Shown one piece after another: positions 42,431 through 51,485 of a stretch of DNA of 64,000 bases (its first letter is position 1; every line of letters starts with the position of its first letter). This DNA comes from JASHPR01 sp963749145. GTDB lineage: Bacteria; Actinomycetota; Actinomycetes; Streptosporangiales; Streptosporangiaceae. The stretch is from positions 992,001-1,056,000 of the forward strand of contig CAVVLN010000005.1 of the NCBI GenBank assembly GCA_963749145.1, written 5' to 3'. The notes below the pieces were generated by a model. It ran no database searches. It had not been told where the DNA came from and saw only the letters and a list, made by a program, of their open reading frames with translations. The position numbers and the translations under genes were made by a program.

Positions 42431-43944
42431 TCGCGCACCGCCGCGGTCAGAGTCTTCACGTTCGATGACGGCCGGGCCGCGAACGGCGCGATGTGCACGT
42501 CGAACCCGCTGCGGCTGCCGATGTGCTGCAGCAGCGGGCCGTTGACCCAGTTCACCACCGACCCGTCGTACTTGCCCGGGCCGAAGAAGCCGCTGTGGTA
42601 CCGCAGCACGTCGTCCAGGAACAGGTCATGGCACTGGAGCCGGCCGAACGGGTGCAGCAGCGGCAGGGTCTCGGCGAAGCTGCTGAGCGCGCCGTTGTTG
42701 ACGTGGACCCGGATGTCGCCGTGCGACTCCAGCTGCGAACGGAGCAGCTCGCCGTTCAGGTCGGGTGTCACCTGGTACAGGTCGAGGCCTTCCAGCGGCC
42801 GGTACCTCTCCTGCAGCCGCAGCGCCGCCCAGACGTCCCGCCAGAACGTCACCGCTTGCCCGGTGTCGCCGAAGTACTGCGGCAGCGCCTCGCACAGCAG
42901 CTCGGGACCGAGCCGGAGCAGCTTGTCGGCCAGCTCGGGCACCCGCTCGGCCGGCGCGGAGTACTGCCGCGCGATCTGCTGCGCGTCGCCGCCCGGCAGG
43001 TAGGCCCGGGTCTCGACCTGGTAGATCCGGCCGCCGATGCGGGCCACCTCGTCGCTGGGCAGGTTGTCGTACACGTTGGAGATGTAGACCAGGAACGCCT
43101 TGCCGCGCAGGAACCCGAGGCTGACCGCCGGGCGGGTAGCGTCGATCACGAGCGCGCTGATGTGGTCGCTGTGGTGGGCGACGGCCTTGATCGCCCGGCC
43201 GAGCACGTGCGGCGAGTAGTCGCCCATGATGTAGTGCAGGCGGCGGTAGTAGTCGCGGCTGTGCGCCCGGGAGAGCGCGACGAACTCGTCCAGCCAGGTC
43301 CTGGCCTGGCTGCCGTTGCCCACCCCCAGTTCCACCACGTACAGCTCGGGCGGCAGCGCGCTGCGGGCGTCCAGGTCGTCCCAGGTCTTGAACAGCTCCA
43401 GGATCAGCTCCCGGACCGCCGCGGTGTTACGCGCGTCGCTCTCGCCGCCGGGCAGGGCCTGCTCGTAGTCGTGGCCGGTGGCCTGCTCCCAGAGCGACAG
43501 GGCCTGCCAGTACAGGGCGTTGAACCGCCAGATGCAGCTGTGCCGGCCGGTCACCCACGGCCCGAGCGGCACCCGGGTGGACGCCGCGGGATGCGCATGC
43601 TCGTCCAGCAGGCCGGCGACCACCGAGCGGAGATCGGCGTCCGGGCCGCGGCGCAGGTCGATCGCCAGCTCGAGACCGGTCTCGGTGCTGGCGGTGCGTT
43701 CCGGGCCCTGGTCGTCGTCCTGGTCCGCGGCCGGGGCGCCGCCGCGCCCGGGGGCGAGCACCGGGCGGACGTCGGCGACCTCGCGGAAGTTCGCGCGGTA
43801 CTGGATCCAGTCGCACACCAGGCTGAGCCGGGACAGGTCGACGTCGCTGGCGCAGAGGGCCTCGATGACCGGCTCCAGCGCCGCGGTCACGCTGACCGGC
43901 GACGAGCCGCGGAGCCTGCTCACCGGCCGCACGTCAACCCGCAT
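42427..43944 (-). CDS. SAM-dependent methyltransferase of unknown substrate
   Basis: A 505-residue protein with a class I methyltransferase fold. The SAM-binding loop is ELYVVELGVGNGSQARTWLD. Later segments are LHYIMGDYSPHVLGRAI, ISALVIDATRP and KAFLVYISNVYDNLPSDEVA, the last at the position where MidA/NDUFAF7-type enzymes have their catalytic loop. The other 200 residues are not recognised. The ATG overlaps the MetF gene by 11 bases and its end overlaps the MetE-like start. It sits inside an operon that regenerates methionine and SAM, so it is the likely consumer of SAM there. What it methylates is unknown. Confidence 0.7.
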   Translation of the reverse strand: MRVDVRPVSRLRGSSPVSVTAALEPVIEALCASDVDLSRLSLVCDWIQYRANFREVADVRPVLAPGRGGAPAADQDDDQGPERTASTETGLELAIDLRRGPDADLRSVVAGLLDEHAHPAASTRVPLGPWVTGRHSCIWRFNALYWQALSLWEQATGHDYEQALPGGESDARNTAAVRELILELFKTWDDLDARSALPPELYVVELGVGNGSQARTWLDEFVALSRAHSRDYYRRLHYIMGDYSPHVLGRAIKAVAHHSDHISALVIDATRPAVSLGFLRGKAFLVYISNVYDNLPSDEVARIGGRIYQVETRAYLPGGDAQQIARQYSAPAERVPELADKLLRLGPELLCEALPQYFGDTGQAVTFWRDVWAALRLQERYRPLEGLDLYQVTPDLNGELLRSQLESHGDIRVHVNNGALSSFAETLPLLHPFGRLQCHDLFLDDVLRYHSGFFGPGKYDGSVVNWVNGPLLQHIGSRSGFDVHIAPFAARPSSNVKTLTAAVRE

Positions 43945-45001
43945 GACCGGTCCCGGTGCTGCCTCGGGGGGACAACCCCCCCAGACCCCCCCGGGTGCCA
44001 TCCGCTCGGGCCAGCCTCCGGCCGGCCGTCGCGGACAGCCCGGCTTCGCCGATCCCGGCCCGCTGCAGGATGGCCGGGATGCGGTGCTCGTTGGCGACCG
44101 CCATCACGTGCACCCCGGCCACGCCGGGGATCTGCCGGAGCGCGGCGATCGTCTCGGCGCAGATCGCCATGCCCTCCTCGGCGGTCCGGTCCTCCGGCAC
44201 GCCGCGCAGCCTGCGGGCGACCTCGGCGGGGACCTGCACGCCCGGCACGCCCTGCTCGAGATGGCCCAGCGCGCGCAGCGAGGCGATCGGGCCCACGCCG
44301 GCCAGGATGTGGCAGCGCTCGTGCAGCCCGAGGTCCCGGACCTGGGCCATCCACCGCGCGAACGCGACCACGTCGAACACGTACTGGGTCTGCACGAACT
44401 GCGCGCCGGCCGCGATCTTCTTGCCGAGGCGGGCCGCGCGGAAGTCGACCGGCGGCGCGGACGGGTTCTCCACGCTGCCGAGGAACCAGCTCGGCGGCGG
44501 GCTGAGCTTGCGGCCGGACAGCAGCTTGCCCTCGTCGCGCATGGTCCGCGCGGCCCACAGCAGCTGTACGCTGTCCAGGTCGAACACCGGCTTGGCGTCG
44601 GCGTGGTCGCCGAACTTGGGATGGTCGCCGGTCATGACCAGGATGTTCGGTATCCCCATCGCCGCCGCGCCGAGCAGGTCCGACTGCAGCGCGATCCGGT
44701 TCCGGTCCCGGCAGGTGAGCTGCATGATCGGCTCAACGCCCGCGGCCATCGCGGCCAGGCTCCCGGCCCAGCTGGACAGCCGGACCGAGGCACCCTGGTT
44801 GTCGGTGATGTTGACCGCGGTGACCCAGTCGCGCAGCGGCTCCACCTTGCGCGCGATCGCGGCCGGGTCCGCGCCGCGCGGCGGGCCGATCTCGGCCGTC
44901 GCCGTGAACGTCCCGCTCTCCAGCGCCGCGCGGAACCGGCCCGGCGCGGGCGGGGTGACCCCGGCGCCGTCGGGCCGGATCGCGTCGCCTGACCGGGTCA
45001 T
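43934..45001 (-). CDS. metF: Methylenetetrahydrofolate reductase, MetF-like
   Basis: A 355-residue TIM-barrel protein of the MetF family (FTATAEIGPPRGADPAAIAR, NITDNQGASVRLSS, LTCRDRNRIALQSDLLGAAA, ILVMTGDHPKFGDH, AGAQFVQTQYVFDV). It reduces methylene-tetrahydrofolate to methyl-tetrahydrofolate. It starts four bases inside the MetV gene (ATGA), and MetF proteins beside MetV work as a MetVF complex that avoids direct NAD(P)H use in some organisms. Its C-terminal 15 residues (GGLGGLSPRGSTGTG) are encoded by a G/C palindromic element. Near neighbours support a methyl-cycle role. Confidence 0.87.
   Translation of the reverse strand: MTRSGDAIRPDGAGVTPPAPGRFRAALESGTFTATAEIGPPRGADPAAIARKVEPLRDWVTAVNITDNQGASVRLSSWAGSLAAMAAGVEPIMQLTCRDRNRIALQSDLLGAAAMGIPNILVMTGDHPKFGDHADAKPVFDLDSVQLLWAARTMRDEGKLLSGRKLSPPPSWFLGSVENPSAPPVDFRAARLGKKIAAGAQFVQTQYVFDVVAFARWMAQVRDLGLHERCHILAGVGPIASLRALGHLEQGVPGVQVPAEVARRLRGVPEDRTAEEGMAICAETIAALRQIPGVAGVHVMAVANEHRIPAILQRAGIGEAGLSATAGRRLARADGTRGGLGGLSPRGSTGTGHAG
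43963..43995. repeat. G/C palindromic element, variant copy 2
   Basis: Runs of GGGGGG and CCCCCCC around ACAA, then CAGA and a further C7 run. It lies at the overlap of the metF end and the methyltransferase start. Similar in style to the two identical 25-bp copies, but longer. Confidence 0.6.
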
Positions 45002-45633
45002 GCGCCGCTGGCCCTCGGCCCGGACGCCGCCGGGCTGGTCACGGTGACCGCGACCGGGCGGCCGGCCGGGCGCGCGGGGGGCAGCTCCATGTCCGCCCCC
45101 AGGTCCTCGTCCTGGCCCTGCCAGTAGCGGATCCACGAGCTCTGCCCCCAGAGCCGGTGATCGATCGGGAGCTGCAGCCGCAGCAGGTCGCCGGGCCGGC
45201 CCTGGCGGTCGGCCCGCTCGAAGGCCTCCACCCACACGCACCGCATCGCCGGGTACACCTCGCAGCGGCCGTCGGCGCCGACCCCGCCGCAGGGCCCGTT
45301 CCTGAGCTGCTTCGGGCAGGTCATCGGGCACGCGTAGCCGGTGGACGGCAGCGTGCACTGGCTGCACATCCGGCAGCCGAAGATCTCCTGCTTCACGCCC
45401 TTCTCGGCCGCGGTGAACAGGCGGCGCAGCCAGGGCGTGGCCTCCAGCAGCGCGGCCAGCCGCCGGTAGGCGGCATTCGGCTCCAGCAGGTGGTGCAGCA
45501 GGTACAGCCAGCGGGCCGGCAGTCGCGGGGACACCGGGCGCGGCGTGGCGGGCCCGGCCGGCTCAGCCACGGCCGGCCGGGCCGGTCGCGGCGCGGCCGC
45601 GGCCCGGCCGGCTCCGGTGCTGCTCAGGCTCAA
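44998..45633 (-). CDS. metV: MetV-like MTHFR-associated metal-binding protein (TTG start)
   Basis: A 211-residue protein of the MTHFR C-terminal/MetV family. The cysteine-rich core (CRMCSQCTLPSTGYACPMTC, KQLRNGPCGG, CEVYPAMRCVW) has nine cysteines that should bind Fe-S clusters or zinc. It ends with YWQGQDEDLGADM. In MetVF complexes MetV passes electrons to the MetF flavin. The start is a TTG with an excellent SD (GGAGGAA, six bases upstream); the ATG 105 bases further upstream is less likely. The N-terminal 40 residues are Pro/Ala-rich. Its stop overlaps the metF ATG. Confidence 0.82.
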   Translation of the reverse strand: MSLSSTGAGRAAAAPRPARPAVAEPAGPATPRPVSPRLPARWLYLLHHLLEPNAAYRRLAALLEATPWLRRLFTAAEKGVKQEIFGCRMCSQCTLPSTGYACPMTCPKQLRNGPCGGVGADGRCEVYPAMRCVWVEAFERADRQGRPGDLLRLQLPIDHRLWGQSSWIRYWQGQDEDLGADMELPPARPAGRPVAVTVTSPAASGPRASGA

Positions 45634-45815
45634 CCGCGTTCCTCCGCCCGGATGTCCCGGTCGCCCGTCCGGCCGCCCCGGCGGGCGTCGCCCGGCTTCG
45701 GCTTCAGGATGGATTTGCCTGGCTCGTCCGGGCAACATCCGGTTCCACAACGTCGTTCTCACCGCGTTGTGCCGCCGGGACAAGGGGCCGGCCAGGGGGT
45801 TCACCGCGCTCATCC

Positions 45816-47648
45816 TCAGGCCGGCGCGGCGCCGAGCAGGTGATCCAGGGCGCCCGGGTCGCCGCCGGGGAACGTGAGCACCACGCCCTGCACCAGCGGG
45901 CCGGCCTCGGCGAACAAGTCGGCGGCCAGATCGATCCCGGTCTGGGCCGCGCGCGGGCCGGCCCGCTCCATCGCGGTCAGCGTCTGCGGCGGGATGCTGA
46001 TGTCCGGCACCTCGTGCGAGAGGTAGTCGGCCTCCTCGAAGCTGCGCAGCGGCACGATGGACAGCAGCACCGGCACGCCCTCCTCCGAGAGCGCGGCCAT
46101 CATGCGGCGGAGCTGGCCCAGCTCGTACAGCGGGCGGCTGATCAGGTACCGGGCCCCGGCCTGGATCTTGCTGGCCGTGCGGGCGATCTCGGCGTCGAGG
46201 TCGGCCGCGCTCGGGTTGAACCGGGCGCCCGCCTGGAACGAGGTCTTGGTGGCCAGCGGCAGCCCGTTGCAGTCGGTGCCCTGGTTCAGGCCGGCGACCA
46301 GCTCGACCAGGCCGACCGAGTCGACGTCCCAGATGCCGTCCACGTTGGGGTAGTCGCCGAGCAGCGGCGGGTTGCCGGTCTCGCAGACGATGTTCCTGAT
46401 CCCGAGCGCGCTCGCGCCGAGCAGGTCGGCCTGGAGCGCCATGATGGTCTTGTCCCAGGTGGTCACCGTGGCGATGGTCTCGACCCCGGCTCGCTGCTGC
46501 AGCTGGAAGGCCAGGTCGAGCGAGCTGAGCTGGGCCCGGGGGCTCTGCCGGGGCGCGATGAAGAACGTGCCGATGCCCCGCTCCCGCAGCGCCGCCACCT
46601 GGTCGGCCGCCTCGTCGGCGGCCCCGCCGACCGGCGGCTCGATCCCGGCCGCGACCACGAACTCCCCGCCGGCCAGGCGCTCGCTCAGCCCGCCGGCCGG
46701 GCCGGACAGCGTCACTGCCGGGCCCGGCCGCCGGGCCGGCGCCGCGGGCGGCCGCCGCGCGCGGACCGGCGTCATGCCGGAGATCTCCGCGGCGGCCGCC
46801 TGGATGTGGGCCGGCGTGGTGCCGCAGCAGCCGCCGACCAGGGACGCGCCCGCCTCGACCAGGCGCCGCGCGTACCGCGCGAAGTAGGCGCCGTCGACGT
46901 GGTACTCGAACCGGCGCCCGGCCACCCGGCGGGGCAGGCCCGCGTTCGGCTGCGCGCTCACCGGCAGGCTCGTGTGCGGCACCAGGGCCTGCACCACCGA
47001 CAGCGCGCCCTGCGGGCCGAGCGTGCAGTTGGTGCCGAGCATCACGACCGGCAGCGCGCTGAGCACGCTGGCCACCTCGCGCGGGCTCTCGCCGCCCAGG
47101 GTCCGGCCGTCGCTCGCGAACGTGGCCTGCGCGATCACCGGCAGGCCGGTCAGGTCGGCGGCGACCCGGACCGCCTCGGCCAGCTCGTCCAGGTAGCCGA
47201 ACGTCTCCAGCACGATCGCGTCCACGCCGCCCTCGGCCAGGCACTCGATCTGCTCCCTGATCGCCTCGACGCGCTGCGCGGGCGCGACCCGGCGCCGCTG
47301 GCTGGCCGTGACCGCCGGAGAGACCGAGCCGCCCACGAACACCGGCCGCCCGGCCCCGTCCCGGGCCCGCGCGGCGATCCGCGCGCCGGCCAGGTTGATC
47401 TCCCGGGCCAGGTCACCAAAGCCCTGGTCACCCAGCCGGAGCCGGTTGGCCCCGAACGTGTTGGTCAGGATCATGTCGGCGCCCGCGCTGAGGTAGCTCT
47501 CGTGGATCGTGCTGACCAGGTCGGCATTGGACAGGTTGAGCTCGGGCAGGGCCCGGTCCAGCGAGTTGCCCGCCGCGTGCAGCATGGTTCCCATGGCGCC
47601 GTCGCAGATCAGCACCTGCTGGCCGAGCGCGGTCACCAGATCGGTCAT
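45816..47648 (-). CDS. Bifunctional homocysteine S-methyltransferase / methylenetetrahydrofolate reductase
   Basis: A 610-residue fusion. Residues 1-290 are a homocysteine S-methyltransferase (CDGAMGTMLHAAGNSLDRAL, NTFGANRLRLG, LMLGTNCTLGPQG type segment, and the zinc Cys pair in LVGGCCGTTPAHI). Residues about 325-610 are a MetF-like reductase (FVVAAGIEPPVGG, VTTWDKTIMALQADLLGASA, ALGIRNIVCETGNPP). Such fusions are widespread (YitJ-like). It can move a methyl group from S-methylmethionine or folate to homocysteine. The ATG overlaps the stop of the PucR gene (ATGA). With MetVF the operon contains two MTHFR-type proteins, which is redundant unless they use different electron donors. Confidence 0.88.
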   Translation of the reverse strand: MTDLVTALGQQVLICDGAMGTMLHAAGNSLDRALPELNLSNADLVSTIHESYLSAGADMILTNTFGANRLRLGDQGFGDLAREINLAGARIAARARDGAGRPVFVGGSVSPAVTASQRRRVAPAQRVEAIREQIECLAEGGVDAIVLETFGYLDELAEAVRVAADLTGLPVIAQATFASDGRTLGGESPREVASVLSALPVVMLGTNCTLGPQGALSVVQALVPHTSLPVSAQPNAGLPRRVAGRRFEYHVDGAYFARYARRLVEAGASLVGGCCGTTPAHIQAAAAEISGMTPVRARRPPAAPARRPGPAVTLSGPAGGLSERLAGGEFVVAAGIEPPVGGAADEAADQVAALRERGIGTFFIAPRQSPRAQLSSLDLAFQLQQRAGVETIATVTTWDKTIMALQADLLGASALGIRNIVCETGNPPLLGDYPNVDGIWDVDSVGLVELVAGLNQGTDCNGLPLATKTSFQAGARFNPSAADLDAEIARTASKIQAGARYLISRPLYELGQLRRMMAALSEEGVPVLLSIVPLRSFEEADYLSHEVPDISIPPQTLTAMERAGPRAAQTGIDLAADLFAEAGPLVQGVVLTFPGGDPGALDHLLGAAPA

Positions 47649-48965
47649 GGTCCGCCCTCCAGAGCGTCGACGATCTCGAGCGCGACCTGCGCCATCAGCC
47701 GGTCCCGGTAGTTGCCGAGCTGCAAGCCGGTGATCTCCTGGATCCGCCGGATCCGGTAGGCGACGGTGTTGGGGTGCACGTGCAGGCTGCGGGCCGTGCG
47801 CTGCGGGCTGCTGTTCTCCCGGAAGTAGCAGGCGAGCGTGGTCAGCAGCTCGGTGCCGCGCTGCCCCTCCTGCGCGCCGAGCTTGCCCAGGATCTCCGCG
47901 GCGAACGAGCGCAGCTCGCCCAGGTCCGGGACCTGGAGCAGCAGCCGGTGGATGCCGAGATCCTCGAACGCCACCACCTGACCCTGGCGGCCCAGGCGCA
48001 CCACGGCGTCGATCGTGCGCCGGGCCTGGCCGTAGGAGCGGGCGATGTCGGCCGGGTCGCGGCAGGCCCCGCCGATGCCGACGGTGAGCATGGTCTCCGG
48101 GAACAGGTCCCGCATCCGGGTCACGCAGCGAGTACTCAGCCGGGCCGCCTCCGCGGGCTCGGGGACCACGACCACCACCTCGTCCTCCCGGATCGAGGTG
48201 ATCGCCCCCGGCATCCGGGTGGTGAAGAAGTGGTCGATGGCAGCGGCCACCCGCTGGCGCTGCGCCTCGGCGCCGGCCGCTGGCCGGGCGGACGCCGGCG
48301 CCGTGAAGGCCACGGCCAGGATCCGGTGCTCGCGGGAGGAGTCGTAGCCCAGGTGCCGCGCCCACCGGCCCACGTCGCCGTTGTCGCGCCCGCCGAGCAG
48401 CAGCCCCTCGACCAGGTCGTCCCGCACCTGCCGGGCCGCCGCGGCCACGACGCGCTCGCGGCCGAGGATGACCCCGCAGATCGTCGCCGCGTGCTCGGTG
48501 ACCAGCAGGCTCATGTCCCCGCCGTCGCCGGCGGGGCCCGCTGCCGAACGTCATCAGGTAGGCGGGGACATCGTCGCCGACCAGGATCGGCGCCACGATC
48601 ACCGGCGCCGCGTCGCCCACGTCCGGCAGCCGCAGCGACCGGCGGGTCTGCGCGGTGCTGTTCAGCACCGCGGCCAGCCGGGGGCTGGCCAGGTACTCGC
48701 GCACGTAGCCGGCGACGTCGTCACCGCCCAGGTCCGGGGCGGCCGCGGCGAGGACCTCGAGACCGCGGCTGACCACCGCGACCGTGGCCACGGTGCGCTC
48801 GGCCAGCAGCCGCGCCACCGTCGACACGTCGGCGTCCTGCAGGGTCAGGCCGGTCAGGTGCTGGTAGACCGTCACCAGCTCGCGCAGCAGCGCGTTCTCG
48901 TGCTGGACCGCGCGGTGGTCCAGCACGACCGAGGGCGGGCGGGAGTCCGGCCACCTGTCCACCAT
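47645..48965 (-). CDS. PucR-family regulator with a one-base frame break
   Basis: A CdaR/PucR-type regulator of about 440 residues. The first 145 residues (LRELVTVYQHLTGLTLQDAD, then APILVGDDVPAYLMTFGS) are in one frame. The rest (MSLLVTEHAATICGVILGRE, GGDEF-like degenerate middle, and the C-terminal HTH with ARSLHVHPNTVAYRIRRIQE) is in another. One extra C in the CCCC tract at about 48525-48530 accounts for the break, which suggests a homopolymer error. It is the first gene of the methyl-cycle operon and probably its regulator. The effector is unknown. Confidence 0.8.
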
Positions 48966-49145
48966 GGCGCATTAGCCTACATCGTCCGGGTTCCCGGCTC
49001 TTGTTGACAAGCACAAGCGATGGCCGCCCTGACTTGTCGGATTTCGCGGCCAGCTCGCGCGCTAGCAGTTCATGACGTGTTTGTTTACCACGGAATCCTG
49101 AACACAGCGGGTTGTGGATAAGCACAGTCCACGATCGGCGATTGG
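48966..49145 (-). promoter_or_regulatory. Likely promoter region of the methyl-cycle operon
   Basis: The stretch between the MFS and PucR genes, AT-richer than its surroundings. It holds the small inverted repeat CTTGT-TG-ACAAG (49000-49011) and related half-sites (CACAAGCG, ACTTGTCGG) downstream. I cannot define a -10/-35 pair with confidence. Confidence 0.4.
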
Positions 49146-50606
49146 TCAGGAACTGGCCGTCGCCGCGGCCGGGGGGCGGCCGGGCAGCAGCAGCGCGGGG
49201 AGCACGGCCAGCGCGGTGAACGCGGTGCACCACCAGAACGTGTTGGCGTAGGCCGTGGCCAGGCCCGCCGCGCCAGCCGCCGCGTGGGCGACCGTCTGGC
49301 GGTCGAGGATCAGGGCCACCAGCACCGCGGCGCCGAAGGAGCCGCCGATGAACTGCAGGATCCTGGTGGCGCTGCTGGCGTCCGGCACCTGCTCCCGGCT
49401 CAGCCCCTGGAAGGCGCCGGCCATGACCGCGATCGTCGCGGTGCCGAGCCCGGCGCCGCGGACGACCAGGGCCGCGCCGAGCAGCCAGTAGCTGGTGTGC
49501 AGCCCGGCCAGCGCGAACGGGATGGTGCCGGCGGCGGCCAGCGCGACCCCGGCCAGGACGACGAGCCGGGGGCCGATCTTGTCGGTGAGCCGGCCGGCCA
49601 GCGTCCGCGGGGCCAGGCTGCCGAGCCCCTGCGGGACCATCAGCAGGCCGGCCGCCAGCGCGCTGTCGTGCCGGGCCATCTGGAAGTACAGCGGCAGCAG
49701 CAGCATGCCGCCGTAGATCGAGAGCCCGGCCAGGAACAGCAGCGTGCTCGCCCCGGTGAACGCGCGCGCCCGGAACAGCCGCAGGTCGACCAGGGGCGTC
49801 GCCGACGTCCGCAGCGCGTGCCCGCAGTAGGCGGCGAGCAGCAGCACGCCGGCGCTCAGCGGGATGATCACCCCGCGGTGGCCGAAGCCGCCGTCGCTGC
49901 TCACCTCGGCCAGGCCGTACAGCAGCGCCACCAGCGCGGGCGGCAGCAGCACCAGCCCGGCCAGGTCGATGCGCGATGCGCCGCCCGGCGGCCGCGACGC
50001 CGGCAGCCGCCGCCACGCGAGCACCAGGCCGGCCAGGCACATCGGCACGTTCACGTAGAAGATCCAGCGCCAGCTGACGTTGCTGATGATCAGGCCGGCG
50101 ATCACGGGCCCGAAGATCGGGACGACGACGACCGGGAGGCTGACCGCGGCCATCAGCCGCCCCAGCTGGCCGCGGCCGGCCGCCTGCACGAGCAGCGTGG
50201 TGATCAGCGGCGTCATCATCCCGCCGCCCATGCCCTGGACCACCCGGAACGCGATCAGGCTGCCGATGCTCCACGCCGCGCCGCAGGCGACCGATCCGGC
50301 CAGGAACAGGGCCAGCGAGAACGTCCACACCGCCCGGCCGCCGAACCGGGCCAGCGCCCAGCCGCTCAGCGGGATGACCATCGCGAACGACAGCAGGTAG
50401 CCGGTGATCACCCACTGGATCGTGGACACGCTGGTGTGCAGGTCGCGCGCGATCGTGTCGACGGCCACGTTGACGATCGAGGTGTCGAGCAGCGCCGGTA
50501 TCGCGCCGGTGAGCAGGACGACGACGAGCTTGACCACGGCGGGGTCCAGCCGCTCGCGCGCCGGCTTCGCGGCGGCGCCCTGGCCAGCGGCCTGGGTCCG
50601 GTTCAT
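49146..50606 (-). CDS. MFS drug exporter, DHA2 (EmrB/QacA) type
   Basis: A 486-residue multidrug exporter with about 14 membrane helices. The DHA2 motifs are visible: LDTSIVNVAVDTIARDL at helix 1, WVITGYLLSFAMVIPLSGW, the loop RVVQGMGGGMMTPL, and motif C region GPVIAGLIISNVSWRWIFYV. It uses the proton gradient to pump out hydrophobic or cationic compounds. The gene lies head-to-head with a TetR regulator gene across 85 AT-rich bases, the usual layout for repressor and pump, so it is probably induced by its substrate. Confidence 0.92.
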   Translation of the reverse strand: MNRTQAAGQGAAAKPARERLDPAVVKLVVVLLTGAIPALLDTSIVNVAVDTIARDLHTSVSTIQWVITGYLLSFAMVIPLSGWALARFGGRAVWTFSLALFLAGSVACGAAWSIGSLIAFRVVQGMGGGMMTPLITTLLVQAAGRGQLGRLMAAVSLPVVVVPIFGPVIAGLIISNVSWRWIFYVNVPMCLAGLVLAWRRLPASRPPGGASRIDLAGLVLLPPALVALLYGLAEVSSDGGFGHRGVIIPLSAGVLLLAAYCGHALRTSATPLVDLRLFRARAFTGASTLLFLAGLSIYGGMLLLPLYFQMARHDSALAAGLLMVPQGLGSLAPRTLAGRLTDKIGPRLVVLAGVALAAAGTIPFALAGLHTSYWLLGAALVVRGAGLGTATIAVMAGAFQGLSREQVPDASSATRILQFIGGSFGAAVLVALILDRQTVAHAAAGAAGLATAYANTFWWCTAFTALAVLPALLLPGRPPAAATASS

Positions 50607-50610
50607 GCTC

Positions 50611-50654
50611 GTAAACTACACCGTGCAGTGCATTCATGTAAACTGGTCAGTGCA
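50611..50654. promoter_or_regulatory. Divergent promoter/operator region between exporter and TetR genes
   Basis: Direct repeats GTAAACT (50611 and 50638) and CAGTGCA (50626 and 50648) alternate, so the pair GTAAACT...CAGTGCA occurs twice. These are candidate TetR sites overlapping both promoters. Confidence 0.55.
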
Positions 50655-50691
50655 AAATGGCGCAGGCGCACACGGAAGGCGGGGTGGGCCG

Positions 50692-51378
50692 ATGGCAGGC
50701 GGGCTAGCCGAGCAGACCGGGAAGGCGTGGCCCGGGCGGGCGGCGGCGGCATCCGGCGCGGGCCGCGCGACCGGCGCCTCCGGGCCTAAGGGCGAGGCGA
50801 TCGCGGCGGCCGCGCTGCGGTTGTTCCTGCGTGACGGCTACGAGCGCACCAGCGTCGACGCGATCGCGGCCGAGGCCGGGGTGTCCAAGCGCACGATCTA
50901 CAACCGCTACGGGGACAAGGAGACCCTGTTCCTGTCCGTGCTCCGGGAGACCTACGCCGCGATGATGGCGGCGTTCGGCCGCGTCGCCGACGCGCACCTG
51001 CGCGAGATCGGCGACGTGCAGCAGGACCTGACCGCGTTCGCCCGCGAGGTGGCGTTCACCGTGACCACCTTCCCGGAGCGGATCGCGCTGGTCCGGCTCA
51101 TCCTGGCCGAGGCCCCCTACTTCCCCGCGCTGATCAGGGAGGAGCTGGGATCGCAGACCATGCACGGCATCATCGCCCGGCACCTGGCCCGGCTGGGCCA
51201 GGCCGGCCGCCTGGCCATCACCGACCCGGACGAGGCGGCCGATCACCTGATGGCGCTGACCATCAGCCAGATCAACGCCAGGACTCTGTTCGGCGTGGTT
51301 CCGGTCAGCCGGGCCGAGATCGAGCGGATGGTCACCAGCGGCGTCGCCGCGTTCGTGCGCGCCTACCGGCCGGGCTGA
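50692..51378 (+). CDS. TetR-family transcriptional regulator
   Basis: A 228-residue TetR repressor. The DNA-binding helix-turn-helix is at residues about 34-80 (AIAAAALRLFLRDGYERTSV, DAIAAEAGVSKRTIYNRYGD, KETLF). The C-terminal ligand domain is the AcrR/TetR_C type with LVRLILAEAPYFPALIREEL. The first 33 residues are an Ala/Gly-rich extension. SD GGAAGG precedes the ATG. Expected to repress the divergent MFS gene. Confidence 0.9.
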   Translation: MAGGLAEQTGKAWPGRAAAASGAGRATGASGPKGEAIAAAALRLFLRDGYERTSVDAIAAEAGVSKRTIYNRYGDKETLFLSVLRETYAAMMAAFGRVADAHLREIGDVQQDLTAFAREVAFTVTTFPERIALVRLILAEAPYFPALIREELGSQTMHGIIARHLARLGQAGRLAITDPDEAADHLMALTISQINARTLFGVVPVSRAEIERMVTSGVAAFVRAYRPG

Positions 51379-51381
51379 GCC

Positions 51382-51485
51382 CTCACCCGCTGGAGTACAC
51401 CCGCTCCGGGATGACCAGGACCGCGGCCCGGCGCTCACCCGCTGGAGTACACCCGCTCCGGGACGACCAGGACCGCGGCCCGGCC
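51382..51485. repeat. 52-bp tandem duplication over the 3' end of the PPOX gene
   Basis: Copies 51382-51433 and 51434-51485 differ at two positions. The second contains the last 16 codons and the stop of the minus-strand PPOX gene. The first is an untranslated extra copy of the same stretch, including the stop. Confidence 0.92.

Noticed and set aside
44998..47244. Single 748-codon minus-strand frame spanning MetV and part of the methyltransferase/MTHFR gene
   Set aside because: Only the last 211 codons are real (MetV with TTG start). The upstream part is a shadow of the 45816-47648 gene in another frame.
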